From Bursaphelenchus xylophilus (Eukaryota > Nematoda > Chromadorea > Rhabditida > Aphelenchoididae): a DNA stretch of 64,000 bases. Location: assembly GCA_904066235.2 (NCBI GenBank), contig CAJFCV020000005.1, forward strand, positions 10,225,501-10,289,500, given 5' to 3'. The notes under the pieces were generated by a model that was given only the letters and a program-made list of their open reading frames with translations, was not told the origin of the DNA and did no database searches. The position numbers were made by a program, and so were the translations under genes. Positions 21,153-32,110 of the stretch are shown here, in pieces (the stretch's first letter is position 1; each line of letters begins with the position of its first letter).

Positions 21153-21520
21153 GATTAGAACAGAGGCTTGGTTGTTGATGAAGTGGCTGATGCTTGCTAT
21201 GAAGGTTGATGCTAAAACTGCGACTTTACCGGACTTTTATAGTGTCCATGTTTGTCGCAGGTCAAAGAGCAACGGCATGAAATCACCCGTTAAAGTGCAT
21301 GCAAATCCAACGATTTGAAGGCAAAGATTGGGAAAGATGGACACTTGTTTGTGCGTTTGGTCGACTTGCCGGACAAAGCCGATTTCCGTTTGCGTCGGAG
21401 ACTGCACTATAAGCGAAAGTTGATACGACCTTGGTATTTTTGATTTTTGAGCTTTTTGCGGGTATCGAAAATATTGCATCCAACAGTTGGACATTATGAA
21501 ATAAATAGGTTTTTGAAGTT

Positions 21521-21624
21521 ACTACTCGTTCCAGAAGGTGCGTAGCGTTTTTGTGGTGGACCGATTACCCAGTGCAAGCGCCGTATGTAATAAAGACGGC
21601 AAAAAAATGATGACAAAAGATTTC
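21521..21624 (-). pseudogene. decayed first exon of a third TIMP-like gene
   Basis: The frame starts MKSFVIIFLPSLLHTALA and continues with STTKTLRTFWNE before a stop. It lines up with the first exon of the two TIMP genes (MQSFVIISLAALVAYTIA, KTKTLEEMYCES). All three cysteines of that exon have been lost and the reading frame ends where the donor should be. No exon 2 or 3 follows before copy 2 begins. Confidence 0.55.
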
Positions 21625-22053
21625 ATAATTTTTTGCAAAAACTTTTTAGAGAATACAGTAACCAAAGCCTGGAAGGAAATTTCCATTTTGAAACAGTTTT
21701 TTATTGCCTGATTATGCAATCTTTAAAAAAAGAAAAAAGAATAAATTGTATGCAAATCCCAAAAGTTCATTGCAAATAGCAACAAAGTTGAGAAAGATTT
21801 GGATTAAGACATGTGGTGATCAAATTTCAAACTGAATACCTGATTTCTAAACAATTTCCGACCAAAAAAACCTCGTTTACTATGATTTACGGGAATTTTT
21901 ATATTGTCCTTGCCAAATTTAGTCAAAAATTCTGTAACTTTCGCCATTTTTTGATGTTATACTTACTTATTCTGGCATTCCAGCCCTCATACTGCTTCTA
22001 TCTGTTCTCAATTTTGACTAATCACTTCCATTCTCCCTCAAATTAATAATTTA
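21625..22053. other. intergenic, no gene seen
   Basis: AT-rich. The AATAAA for the minus-strand YL1/VPS72 gene is at about 22042-22047 (TTTATT on the plus strand). Confidence 0.5.
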
Positions 22054-23622
22054 TTAACCCAATTTCTGTATTTTAGCTTCAGGACCCGAGGGTGATATGA
22101 AAATTGGCCGTTTCATTGCTCTGGGCGAGATTCTTTGTGGAGCAGAAATGTCATTTCCATCCAATCCTCTCGGCTTCAAAATGTACACCGGGCGACGAAC
22201 GGACGGACTTGGTTGGGGTATAATCATTGGACTTGGTTTTTTCTCTTCTATTGCTAGTTCTAGCCTCTTTGGTCGATCATCGAAGAGAGCCCGGACCATT
22301 TCCAATTCTTTAGTTGATGGGGGAGACGCTGACTGGTCGTTAGACTTCCTAAAAGCAGAAGAAAACAAATCAAAATCCATTTTATGGGGAAAACTTACGA
22401 ATGCATCCAGATCAAGGTGTTGGCTGCCGCGGATTCGATCGAAATCTGATCTTCACCCTCTTTAACAAGCTCTGGGGGATTCCAGGAGCTTGGATAAGAA
22501 AGCTGCTTAGTCGCTGGTGGATTATCAATCACTTGGCTACCTGCTGTCGGTGTTTTCTTTCTAAAAATATCCAAACTTCATACCTAAAATCACAAAGACC
22601 CAAAAAAAGGGGAAAACTTACAAAATCGGATATTTTTGCGGATTATTTCGGATCTCTTTGAACTCATTTAGTCCATAATAGTAGTGGCCAGTCTGTGGAT
22701 CACGATACTTGGCGGGTTTTCCAGTTACAACGCATTTCCGCTCATAAACTTGGGCCTCTTTCCACTGTTTTATCGAAGGTTTTAGAAGGTAGGTCTTGCT
22801 TGAATCCGAGTAGTAAGACTCTTTTGGACCTTGTAAATACCGCGCTCGAGGTTTTATCTTCTGTTTTTCCTTCTCTTCTCGCTGCTTTTTCAACATTTCT
22901 TCGAGCGATCGGCGATTCTCCTCAGCAATTGCTTTACACTCCTTCAGCCGGCGGGCTTGATCCGCTGTGGACAATGCATTTAGCGGGACGGAGTCTTCGG
23001 ACATCTGAGCCATCAGCCAGGAAGGTTTCTTTTGGATTGCGACCTTTTTCTTCTACAAAATTTATATTATACAAGGTAAAGTGATCGATACATCAAAATT
23101 AAAAGCTCAAAAGAGGGAAATACCTTTTTCTTTGGCTCCATTAGATCCTCATCGTTGTCTCCTTGATGCTCCTCGGTTTCCGCCTCTTCCCCACGCTCTT
23201 CTTCCTCATCCAAATCCTTATTTTCTTCATCGCTCTCGTCATCCGAGTCCGCTTCAAAATTATCGTCGTTTTCAACCTAAAAATCAAAAATAAAGAGCCC
23301 AAAAACGGCCTACCTCCTTAAAACCTCCATACAGAGTTTCGTAGACCTCATCGCCTTCCGCTTTATGCCCTTCTTCAGCCAAGACTTTCGAATACCGATT
23401 GCCCGCATTCAATCGACGGCTTCGATTTGGTGCCAAAGGTGGTGGAAGTTCGACACTCTCGTCGGATGAGCTCTCTTCTTCCGAGTCCTCGTCGGACTCT
23501 TCTCCAGAACCTTCCTCATTCTCCGACGAACTTTCGGCTTCACTTTCCTCCTTTTTGGCTTGGAAACGAACAGATTTCCGACGTTCATCGTCTGCTGCCG
23601 CAGAGGTGGAAGGTTTGTCCAT
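22054..23622 (-). CDS. vps-72: YL1 / VPS72 chromatin remodelling subunit
   Basis: Five exons (23622-23314, 23276-23124, 23052-22622, 22560-22399, 22348-22054) give 450 codons (449 residues). The order is as in YL1 proteins. The N-terminal region is very acidic (SEDEEGSGEESDEDS-type runs) and binds H2A.Z-H2B. A lysine-rich part follows (PKKKKKVAIQKKPSWL), and then the YL1 C-terminal domain: CVVTGKPAKYRDPQTGHYYY and FKEIRNNPQKYPIL. A less conserved tail of about 150 residues ends in PIFISPSGPEAKIQKLG. YL1 acts in the SWR1/SRCAP and TIP60 complexes that exchange H2A for H2A.Z. All introns are 36-80 nt and free of transposons. It is divergent from the next gene across about 500 bp. Confidence 0.92.
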
Positions 23623-24126
23623 GTTGCGGCCGAAAATAACTGCAAATAGCTTCTAAAATAGCTGAAAATCGACTAAAAATTATTTCTTCTGATTATTGCA
23701 AAAAGCCAGAATTTTTTGGCATTGAAAATTGGTGTCGTGGTGGGAGAAAAGAAAGAAATAGAGAGAAAACGAAAAGACGTCTCGTCGAGGGCGCGAGCTG
23801 CCTAGATTGCTCTGGCTTTATCGCATTTTTCGCTACAAACCTTCATAAAGCACAACTTGTGGCACAAAGAAATAAAGTTTTAGCTACGAAAAGCTGAAAA
23901 TATTACAATACAACAATAAGCAACCCCAAAAAATTAGAATATAGCAATTTCATCCCTCAAATGCGAATCCCCAACACGAAAACAATGAATGCCAAAGCGT
24001 TGGCATTTTGAAAGTGGGCGGAGAAACGGGGGGCTCGTTGTTCGTTCCACCGAAAGCCCGGTCCAACACGTTTTTGAATTTCCATTTTTTCATAAAAATT
24101 ATTTTTCGACGACCTTCTCCAGAAAT
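23623..24126. promoter_or_regulatory. shared divergent promoter region
   Basis: About 500 bp separates the YL1 start (minus strand) from the start of the 406-residue protein (plus strand). No TATA box or repeat of the transposon families is seen. A purine-rich GAGAAAAGAAAGAAATAGAG run lies at 23732-23770, of the GAGA/CT-tract kind common near housekeeping promoters. Confidence 0.45.
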
Positions 24127-25657
24127 ATGTCTGAAGAGAACCTTCCAGCTGTTGTCAACACTTTTAATCATGCATTTAGCATGTAAGTCATTGCATTTTG
24201 CCGTATTTTAGCTACTTTTTCCAAATAATTTGACTTTTTCAGGGTCTTGAACTATGTGCCGGCTTCGGAGAAGTATTCAATACTGCTAGCGTAAGTTTGT
24301 TTGAAATTTTTTGGATGTTTGTGTTTTAGGATGACGGAATTGCTGGAGAAGTTTTGCGTGGATCAAGCGAAGCCGGTGATGGTCCGAAAATTGTTGCTGA
24401 ATTCCTTGAACAACCCGGACTTCCAGGACGATTCGCAAGTAGAGCCTTTGATGCGTTGCTACAAAACGATGGCAAGTTTAAGATGCCAATTGAAACTAGC
24501 GATTTTAGTCCAGATACAGCAGCTCCATGGATCGTGTCAAATTCATGCAGATGCTGAAGGAGACGTCCAAGTTCTACTGGCAATATTATTCAGTATTTGG
24601 CGAGGTGTTGCTCGAGGAGGATCGAGCTGACGAGATCAATGAGTTATTTGAGGAGTGCTTCCGGAACTGCACCATTTCCCCGCAAGAGTTCAGAGAGAAT
24701 GTTTGGTAAGTTGGTTCGCTTGTTAGACTTTCGATTTTTAGTGATGACCTCAAGAAATACGTGACTACTGATGTTGATGGACAGACAACTGCTCTGTTTT
24801 CGACTCCGGTCGAGACTGAGGACACGTTGATGTTGTTCAAGCCCAAAACTCAAGAGCAGAAGGTCGCCAATCTGAACGACACGGAGCGTCTCTACGACAG
24901 ACCTCTGCGAAATGTCGAGAATTCATTTTTACTGGGAACCCCCGGAAAACCAAACAGATTCTGTGCTCCACGAGTCGACGGAGTCAAGTTCTTGGTGAGT
25001 TGGTCGGATAAAACAAGTTGCCCCAGAAGTTGTCAAAATTTTTACGGTGAGATTTTCAGGATCTGGTGTCTGCTCCGCACAAAGATTTGGAAGGTGTCTT
25101 CTCCGTGGTGGGCTATCATTTGGCGCGGTTGATCAGTGGAGGAAAAATGAAGGGAGTCGTCGAACCTCGCCGAGTTTATTTCAATTCTAAGTGAGTAATT
25201 TCTATATTTTTTTTTTATAATTTTAGGATCCCAAAAGACGCCACATTTGGCGAGTTGCTGAAACATGACCTCCTGGTGGTGGTGGATGATCCCGGCTGTT
25301 TGATGGAGGAGAACAAAGAGGAATCGGTCCGAGGTTACCTCTCCTGCATGCACTTCTTGATGTTTGGAAGCCCGTTGAAAACGAGAGTTTTGGGTGGCCA
25401 AGTGGGGTTGGCGGAGCATTACGTCAAGTCGTAAGTGACCTTTGTCCCCATTGATTTCGGTTTTTAGGGCCTGGCTCGATGGAATTATGTGGAGCGAAAT
25501 TTTTAAAGAACTGTTGAACTCGAATGGAGCTGTAGACTGGAATCATTTGATCCAGAAACTTCAAGAATTCTTGGACGATGCTGTGGATCTCAGCCTGCCG
25601 GGATATTTGGGTTCGGTCGACGAATTTAATCGAATTTTTGACCAATGTGAACGGTAG
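24127..25657 (+). CDS. unknown conserved-looking protein, 406 residues
   Basis: Eight exons (24127-24182, 24243-24290, 24330-24471, 24509-24705, 24742-24994, 25060-25190, 25227-25430, 25468-25657) give exactly 407 codons. The protein is soluble, with no signal peptide or membrane segment. The N-terminal half is helical and acidic (FYWQYYSVFGEVLLEEDRAD, EECFRNCTISPQEF). The C-terminal half has mixed sheet-like text (GVFSVVGYHLARLISGGKMK, HDLLVVVDDPGCLM). I recognise no family. The third intron is only 37 nt and begins with GC (GCAAGT); the frame can be kept only if that site is used. The density and quality of its splice sites argue for a normal, expressed gene. It is convergent with the Aurora kinase gene. 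Confidence 0.8.
24472..24508 (+). other. 37-nt GC-AG intron
   Basis: The intron starts GCAAGT after ATG and ends GATTTTAG. With a normal GT site one base later, the downstream frame would shift. With GC the whole eight-exon model adds up to 407 codons. GC-AG introns are known in nematodes but are uncommon. Confidence 0.65.
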
Positions 25658-25831
25658 ATACATATATTTTTTTAACACTAACCTATTTATTGGACTTGTG
25701 AATATGAAATAAAACACTTTAACCTTTATTGAGTAATAAGTTAGTATGTTTATCCAATCTTTTATACAGAACATATAATATATTTAAAATACGTAAAAAA
25801 TATTTGGAGTTAAAGTTATTCTTGTCATTAT
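25658..25831. terminator. convergent 3' ends with paired poly(A) signals
   Basis: The plus-strand gene has AATAAA at about 25709 (in GAAATAAAACAC). The minus-strand kinase has its signal at about 25726-25731 (TTTATT on the plus strand). The two 3' ends probably abut or overlap within this 174 bp gap. Confidence 0.65.
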
Positions 25832-27082
25832 TTACATTTCCTGTGCTTTACATCTGGCGGCTAATTGCTCCACGATCCATGGATGAGACATGACTCCTTT
25901 GAGGTCTAACCGTTTTTTGGGTTCTAGCCGGACTAACTAAAACCGTCATGGTTAATATGAATTGACGTCATGAACAATTCAAAAAAGATGAATTGACACA
26001 TTACCTTCTGCACTAGGTCGACAGCACCTTTGCTCAAAAAATTCGGGATCTTAAAAAGGCCGGTTTGGATCCTCTTCATTGTCGCCACCTCGTTTTTCGC
26101 GTAGAAGGGGGCATCCCCAGTCAAAAACTCGAACAACAACACGCCGACGCACCAATAATCCACTGGAAACGAGTGTGCCTTCTGTAGAACGAGCTCCGGC
26201 GCCATATAGTCCAAGGTTCCGCAGAAAGTTCGCCTAAATTTTTAAAGAAATTTCAAGTGTAATATCAGACATACCTATGGTTTGTAGAATGGACGGACCA
26301 ACCAAAATCTGCCAATTTTATGTTGTAGTCCTCGTCGAACAACAGATTCTCGGGCTTCAAGTCTCGATGAATCACCTTCTTCTCATGACAATAGTCCAAC
26401 GCATCGGAGACTTGATAGATGTACTAAAACAATGTAAAAATTAGTTCCTTCTTCCTTCTCACTCAGCATCCTGATGATAAAAATAAATTACAAGTTAGAA
26501 CTGAGCTCTGCGACAGCTCTTTCCAGTACGAGTAGCAAAATTACATGACTTATAATACAAACCTCACTTTAGCCGCGTCGATTTCGTGAAACCGTTTACA
26601 CTTCTGCAAAACCTTGTAGACTTCTCCATGCAACGCTAACTCCAACATGATGTAGACTTTTCGGTCATCGTAGAAGTAATTATAAAGCCGCAAAATGTTC
26701 GGATGCCTGCAAATAGAGATCAATCTTGTGCAATGTTACCTAAAATTCAAAGACAAAAAAGAAAGACACCTACAATAAATGCGTATGATTTGTGATCTCT
26801 CTGACCAGATTCTCCTCCATTTCTCTTGATTTCAACTTGCTTTTGAAGATTATCTAAACTACGATCAAAATTATATTGTCCATGGAAGATCAAAAGGTAA
26901 TTGATACAAAGTATGATGGAACAAACCTTTATCGCAATGGGAACTTCTTCATACTTGTCCCTGGCCAAGTAGACGCTCCCAAAAGCGCCTTTACCGAGTG
27001 GACGACCCAACTGGAAGTCGTCTAGCCGCCAATCCCGGTCCACTCCGGGCTTGTCCACCTCGAGTCTGTGCTGGCGTTTCAT
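25832..27082 (-). CDS. Aurora-family serine/threonine kinase
   Basis: Seven coding blocks were examined. Six exons from the ATG at 27082 (27082-26927, 26853-26774, 26706-26568, 26423-26275, 26233-26005, 25936-25832) give 286 codons (285 residues). The glycine loop is [16 protein letters not shown], the lysine lies in PIAIK, the catalytic loop is [12 protein letters not shown], and the DFG segment is [17 protein letters not shown] is typical of Aurora kinases. The activation loop ends [14 protein letters not shown], with the Thr that Auroras autophosphorylate. The C-lobe ends [12 protein letters not shown]. The N-terminal extension is very short, as in AIR-2 (Aurora B) of Caenorhabditis, but AIR-1 cannot be excluded. 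The role is in mitotic or meiotic chromosome and spindle control. [11 protein letters not shown] occupies the place of APRGELYKELQ in other Auroras. Confidence 0.95.
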
Positions 27083-27413
27083 TTGCAGCCTAAACACGCC
27101 TTGGACGGGAGCCGTCTGCAATATTAGAGGTTCGGCGACAACCACAAATTACTGTTTTACAAAATCCGTCAGTATGACGGATTTCCGAGACGAATTACTT
27201 TCTGCACGCTGCACGCGACATTTTATACGCTCAACGTTATTCGTAATTGTGAAATTTTTATTTTGTTGTTTTTTGCACTTCCCAAACATCAATTAAAACT
27301 GGCGAGAATGGTTTCATTTTCCCTCACTGCTCAGCATTTACCGGTCGACTTTCAAAGCCTTGAAGTCTGACCGAAACTGAATGTTCAACTGATTGCGTCG
27401 AGTTATCTCCTCA

Positions 27414-29047
27414 ATGGGCTGTTGTTGTTCAAAGCATTGCGCGACATTCGATGAAAGCGCGAAAGAAGGTGTTGTGCCGGTCGAAAGCATCAAGAACAAG
27501 AACAAATTCCCCGAGGATGTAAGTTGTTTTGAGATTTTTGAGTGTCTTTGGGTTTAGATGAACTTCTCATGGTGAATATCCGAAAATCACGAATTTTTTT
27601 CTTTTTGGATGTGGCATTGATGATTATCGCTTGTGATGTTTATGGCCTCTAATGACCTTTGAATTTTGCGTTTTTACGGTTATTTTCACCAAGCTTCTCT
27701 TGTTTTACGACTTGTAGTATCAAAGATACCAAAAATTTACAAAATTTTCAGACCGAACCGACTCAAAGATCCGAAAATGGCTCGAAGTTTTCTCTTGAGG
27801 GTCGCTCATCCGAACTCGTTATTGATCCCCCGCCTATAAAACCAAAAGCGGACATCAAACATTCGAAGGATGCCAAGTCTGCGGAGGTGGCCAAGAAGGT
27901 GCCAAGCAAGGAGAAGCACGGTCCTATCGTTGACAAGAAGTCAGAACGGCGTTCGGCATCCAAGAAGGAAGTTGTGAAACCGAAGGTACTCTCGAAACAG
28001 GCCAGTTCTGTGAACAATACCGATCGAGAATATCAGACGTGGTATCATGTATGTTTTTTATAGTTTTATGGGCGGATTTAAGGGTTTTTTCGAAGTTTTA
28101 ATTGCGTAAAGTTATGAGTGGGTATTTTTTAGCACATGCGAAAGAGATTTACCGAAAATACCGAGCCGACGCAACCGGAGGACTCCGAGAAGGACAGAAG
28201 AGGTAAGCCTAATTTGTTTTGTTGATTTGCTTTTAGGTAAGACCGACCATACTCGGTGGATCTTATATCCAGGGGTGGTCAGCGGACCCTATTTTTCCGA
28301 TTTTCGGCCCGCGGCCCGGCCCGTCTAATCACCGGCCCGGCCCGGCCCGTCTAGTCTTTTTCCAGGCCCGGCCCGGCCCGTGACGGGCCTGGCCCGGCCC
28401 GGCCCGGCCCGTGCAGGCCCGTTTATAGAGGGTTCTGCGAACTGCGCCCAAGCTTGGGATCTAAACATAGGCAAAAAAGGCGTTGATCTAGCTAGTAAAG
28501 GATCAATGTGATAGTTTTGTGGTTTTATAATGGAACTATAGACTTGTAAACGTTTTAGAACTTGAGAAACAGCAACTATAACAACATCAATTAATTTTCC
28601 CGGCGCGAAAACAATGAATGCCAACGGTTTGGCATTGTAATTTAGACGGGCCGGGCCGGGCCGGAAAAACCCCAGGCCCGCGGCCCGGCCCGGCCCGTGA
28701 CGGGCCCGGCCCGTTTGTAATTTTCCATTTTTGAGCCCGGCCGGCCCGTTTGGGCCGGGCCGGCCCACTGACCACCCCTGCTTATATCGTCTGTTAGGGC
28801 CAGTAAAAACTAATTTTTTTCCAAATCTGGCGAAAATTTTAAGCATTTTGTTTTGAACTCCAGATAGGTCAAGTGTAAGGTTAATCTTGAATTATTCGGC
28901 CATTTTTTCGAGGATTTTATGTTTTGGTCGACAAGTCTAGACTATTTTACTAACTGCTAGCCCTTTTGATTATGTTCTACGAGTGATTTGATTTTAGAGA
29001 GTGAAGAGATCAGCTGCAACAAGGAAGAAGACCTCTCAGGCCACTGA
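27414..29047 (+). CDS. small MGCCCS protein, probably acylated and membrane-tethered
   Basis: Four exons (27414-27518, 27752-28048, 28133-28202, 28998-29047) give 174 codons (173 residues). The start MGCCCSKHC has Gly2 and a run of cysteines, the usual signal for N-myristoylation with palmitoylation. The rest is charged and disordered, rich in Lys, Ser and Glu (SKEKHGPIVDKKSERRSASK). It carries a near-repeat FTENTEPTQPED echoing TEPTQRSENG. No family was recognised. The last intron is 795 bp because of a GC-rich foldback. An AATAAA lies at about 29078 and the next gene starts 169 bp after the stop, so this may be the first gene of an operon. Confidence 0.75.
28268..28782. repeat. GGCCCGG foldback in intron 3 of the MGCCCS gene
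   Basis: The outer ends are inverted: CAGGGGTGGTCAGCGGACCC at 28270 against CCACTGACCACCCCTG at 28765-28780. Inside, both arms consist of GGCCCGGCCCG-type simple repeats interrupted by CGTCTAATCAC or CGTGACGGGC. The central 200 bp is ordinary AT-rich DNA. It includes a short text TGAATGCCAA[C]GGTTTGGCATT that is itself a small palindrome. Confidence 0.8.
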
Positions 29048-29215
29048 AATTACTGATTTCCAATCTCCGTTCCGGCCAATAAATTCATTTTACCGCATTT
29101 TTTGGGAGTTTCGATTCTTACAAAATTCTGATATTCAAATTTTTTTCATAATTAATTTTATGCAAATTTGTCATCAAACTAAAAAAATTGAGAAATAAGT
29201 TCATTTGACTGCAAA

Positions 29216-30469
29216 ATGCAATGTATTTGGGTGTTGTTTTTGTTCGTGTTGTTTGTCGCCGCTGAAGATGAAGGCCAATGCACTGCTCCAACTTCGTGTT
29301 CCGAGGAGTCGAAACTAGCGGAAGATAAGAAAATTGAAAACCTCTACGACTCGATTGATGGAGAAGAATGCGAGGAGATCGAAGTGAACTGTAGACCCTT
29401 TCAGATTCCGAGATACCACGGAAGAAGTTGGAATATTAAACTTGGTCTTCCATTTTTCAACGAAGATGAGGTTAGGCTAATTTTAAGTGATTGCAATTTT
29501 ACTTTCCGAGCAAAATATTCAATTTGCTCGACGTTTAGGAATGTGCTGACTACGCAATTCGATCGGCTTTGGCTCATATTTCCTGTATTTTCCCCATGGA
29601 AAGAACTTTGAAACTGCCCATCTATGGAACTGACAAGACTGCGTGCGATCAAATCGAGGGCTTTGTGAGCCAAGGAAGTCCTGAAAAGAATACTGTATTC
29701 CTAGTTGTTCAAAATGGTGAGGAAAAGAAGTGCGATCTGAACCATCAACTGATCAAGTATAATATCGCTGAAAAGAATGTTTTACTTCTGAAATATGGCG
29801 GAAACGTCAATTTGAAGGATGCTGGGGTCACTACGGTCGATCTGACAGCGTTTGGAAGTAAGATTAACCTTTGGTTCAAAAGATTTTCAACGTTTTTCAG
29901 CCGAAGCCGCCAAAATAGCTGGTATCAGAAGAGCCTTGGAAAAGATCGATGAATTTCATAAACCCTATGGAGTAATTCAATTTCTCCAAGAACACTTTAG
30001 CCTCAGCACAATTGTTGTCATGTATATGACTTCTGTTTTGATTGGCATGGCCGCCACCATCAGATTTTTGAAGGAATGTCAGGGCAGTGGAGCAGAGGAT
30101 AAGGTAATATAAATTTTTCTTTTTGTATCCTGTCTTTAGGAGTTTGACGAAAAGGATTATGAGAGCTCCAAGGAGGAGGGTTCGGAAGAAGTTGAGGAGT
30201 CCACAAACGATGCCAACTCCCTTTCCACCGTAGAAGACAGCGACAGTTCGAGGATCCAGGAGCTCAGTGATGGTGAGGATGTACCTGATCAGAAAGACGA
30301 GGACATTGCTTTTGACAATTTCTGCAAAGACGTGGCCGAGAAATATCGTGACCATGACCCGGAAGACGACTCGACTGACATGGAACTCAACGAAATTGAA
30401 GAATATGTGAGCAAGTTGCTCGAGAAGAAAGCTCTGGAAAAACAATACGAAGAGGACGATTTGGATTAA
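29216..30469 (+). CDS. type I membrane protein with acidic cytosolic tail, unknown
   Basis: Exons 29216-29470, 29539-29857, 29901-30103 and 30140-30469 give 369 codons (368 residues). Residues 1-16 (MQCIWVLFLFVLFVAA) are a signal peptide. The lumenal part has paired cysteines (CTAPTSC, CEEIEVNC, ECADYAI, ISCIF, TACDQI, KKCDLN). One membrane segment follows (IVVMYMTSVLIGMAATIRFL). The tail of about 110 residues is very acidic (SSKEEGSEEVEESTND to EEDDLD). I do not recognise the family; ER or Golgi residence would fit the design. It lies 169 bp after the MGCCCS gene and 284 bp before RanGAP, on the same strand. Confidence 0.82.
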
Positions 30470-30753
30470 TAGAAATGTTTGTAATATTGTGAAAAATGTT
30501 TTTTGAGGATAAATGACTTTATTTGGACCCGCAGGAATTCGTATTCTCCAACTGACGCTAAATAGCCTGGGTTCCACCACGCAAACAATTTTGTTGGCAT
30601 TTCGTTGCATGTGGAGGTTTCATCGTTATTTCAAAAGTTTTTTTTCATCTCGGTGCTAATTTTGCTTGCTGCACTTTGTTGTTTACACCTAAACGGTTAG
30701 ATTTGTGTTCCTAAATTTTATTGCTATACACTAATTTATTTGGCCTTGGTAAA

Positions 30754-32110
30754 ATGCAGTCCGGAAAGGCCACATTGTCAATTAACCATCTCGGAATGAA
30801 ATTGGACACCGAGGAAACTGGTAAGACTCCGAATTTGGTTGATTTTTAGCTAAAAATTGGGCGAAATCTGACGTCTTTTAGATTATGTTGGAATCGACGT
30901 GTTTGTATATTGCCCTGTATGTTTTTAGGTCGTCTAATCAGTAACATGATCGATGCCGTAGCCAAGATCGAATGTCTTATCATGTCTGGCAACACGCTAG
31001 GAGTTGATGCGTCTAAGGTGATAGCTGATTCACTCTCCAGGCAGCCGACCTTGAGAGAAGCCATTTTTGCCGACATGTTTACGGGCAGATTGAAGTCCGA
31101 GATCCCATTGGTCCTAGTAAGTGTTTGTTTTCATAATTTCTTTGGTGTTTAGATTCCACAGAGGCTTTTCAACCGATTTTATTTTAGAAAAACCTAAGTG
31201 ACGCCATGATCAAAGCCGACGTTCATTTAGATGAGCTGGATTTGAGTGATAATGCAATTGGACCTATGGCCATCCCCGGAATCCAAGAATTCCTATCTTC
31301 GTCGCCGTGTTTTAGCCTGCGGAAGTTGTATTTCAACAATTGTGGTCTTGGAGCCGCTGGTATTACGATAGCCGATCGTCTAGAGCAATGCAAGGCAAAT
31401 GCAGCCAGAGCTGGGAAGAAGTTTGAATTGAAAGTTTTTATCGCTGGGAGAAATCGGCAGGAGAATAATGGAGCTATTGCTTTGGGACGGGCCTTTAATG
31501 TAAGTTCTAATTTAGATTTTGACATTCTTATTGTCTTGATGCAATGTATAATGTAAAAATCTTTCAGATCCTCGGAACACTTGAGAGAATCGAACTTCCA
31601 CAGAACGGAATCAAAAAGGAGGGTATTGTCGCGCTAGCCAAGGGTATTCAAGGCTGTCCGAATCTTCGGTATTTGAATTTGAACGACAACACTTGCGATA
31701 AGGAAGGAGCAAGAGCCCTGGCCGAAGCCATTCCTTTCTTACCCAACTTGGAACATGTTGATATTGGCGATTGTCTCTGCAGACGAGGAGCCGTCGATGT
31801 TGTCGCAGCTTTGGTCGAGAATTGTTTAGGATTGAAGGTGAGTTATATTCCAATTGAGAATTTTGATTTTTAGTACTTGGACCTGAGTGGAAACGAGATT
31901 ACACCCTCGATTGCTGAAGAAATTATCGAACTGATCCTCGGTGCAGAAGACTTGGTCAACTTGAGACATGTGAAAATGGGCCTCAACTGCTATGGCTCCG
32001 AGTTCGACCGACTGGTCGAATACGCAGAGGAATCCGGGATTTTTGACTTTGGAGAGGAAGACGAAGATGATGGATCCCTGGCCGAGAGTGATGAGGAGGA
32101 GGAGGATTAA
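30754..32110 (+). CDS. ran-2: Ran GTPase-activating protein (RanGAP)
   Basis: Exons 30754-30820, 30929-31116, 31188-31499, 31568-31837 and 31874-32110 give 358 codons (357 residues). It is built of leucine-rich repeats of the RNase-inhibitor type (LDELDLSDNAIGPMAIPGIQ, LRYLNLNDNTCDKEGARALA, LKYLDLSGNEITPSIAEEI). FADMFTGRLKSEIP carries the arginine conserved in RanGAP and yeast Rna1. LYFNNCGLG matches the segment with the key asparagine. The C-terminus is the usual acidic tail (FGEEDEDDGSLAESDEEEED). It lacks the SUMO-targeting C-domain of vertebrate RanGAP1, which is normal for yeast- and worm-type proteins. It acts at the nuclear envelope to hold RanGDP in the cytosol. An AATAAA is at about 32312. 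Confidence 0.95.

Noticed and set aside
27083..27145. Upstream extension of the Aurora kinase (reading [15 protein letters not shown])
   Set aside because: It has no ATG (a GTG would be needed). An AG acceptor and the ATG at 27082 fit better.
28325..28846. A 173-codon ORF rich in Arg, Gly and Pro on the minus strand
   Set aside because: It is the GGCCCGG simple repeat of a foldback read in frame; composition and position in an intron argue against a gene.
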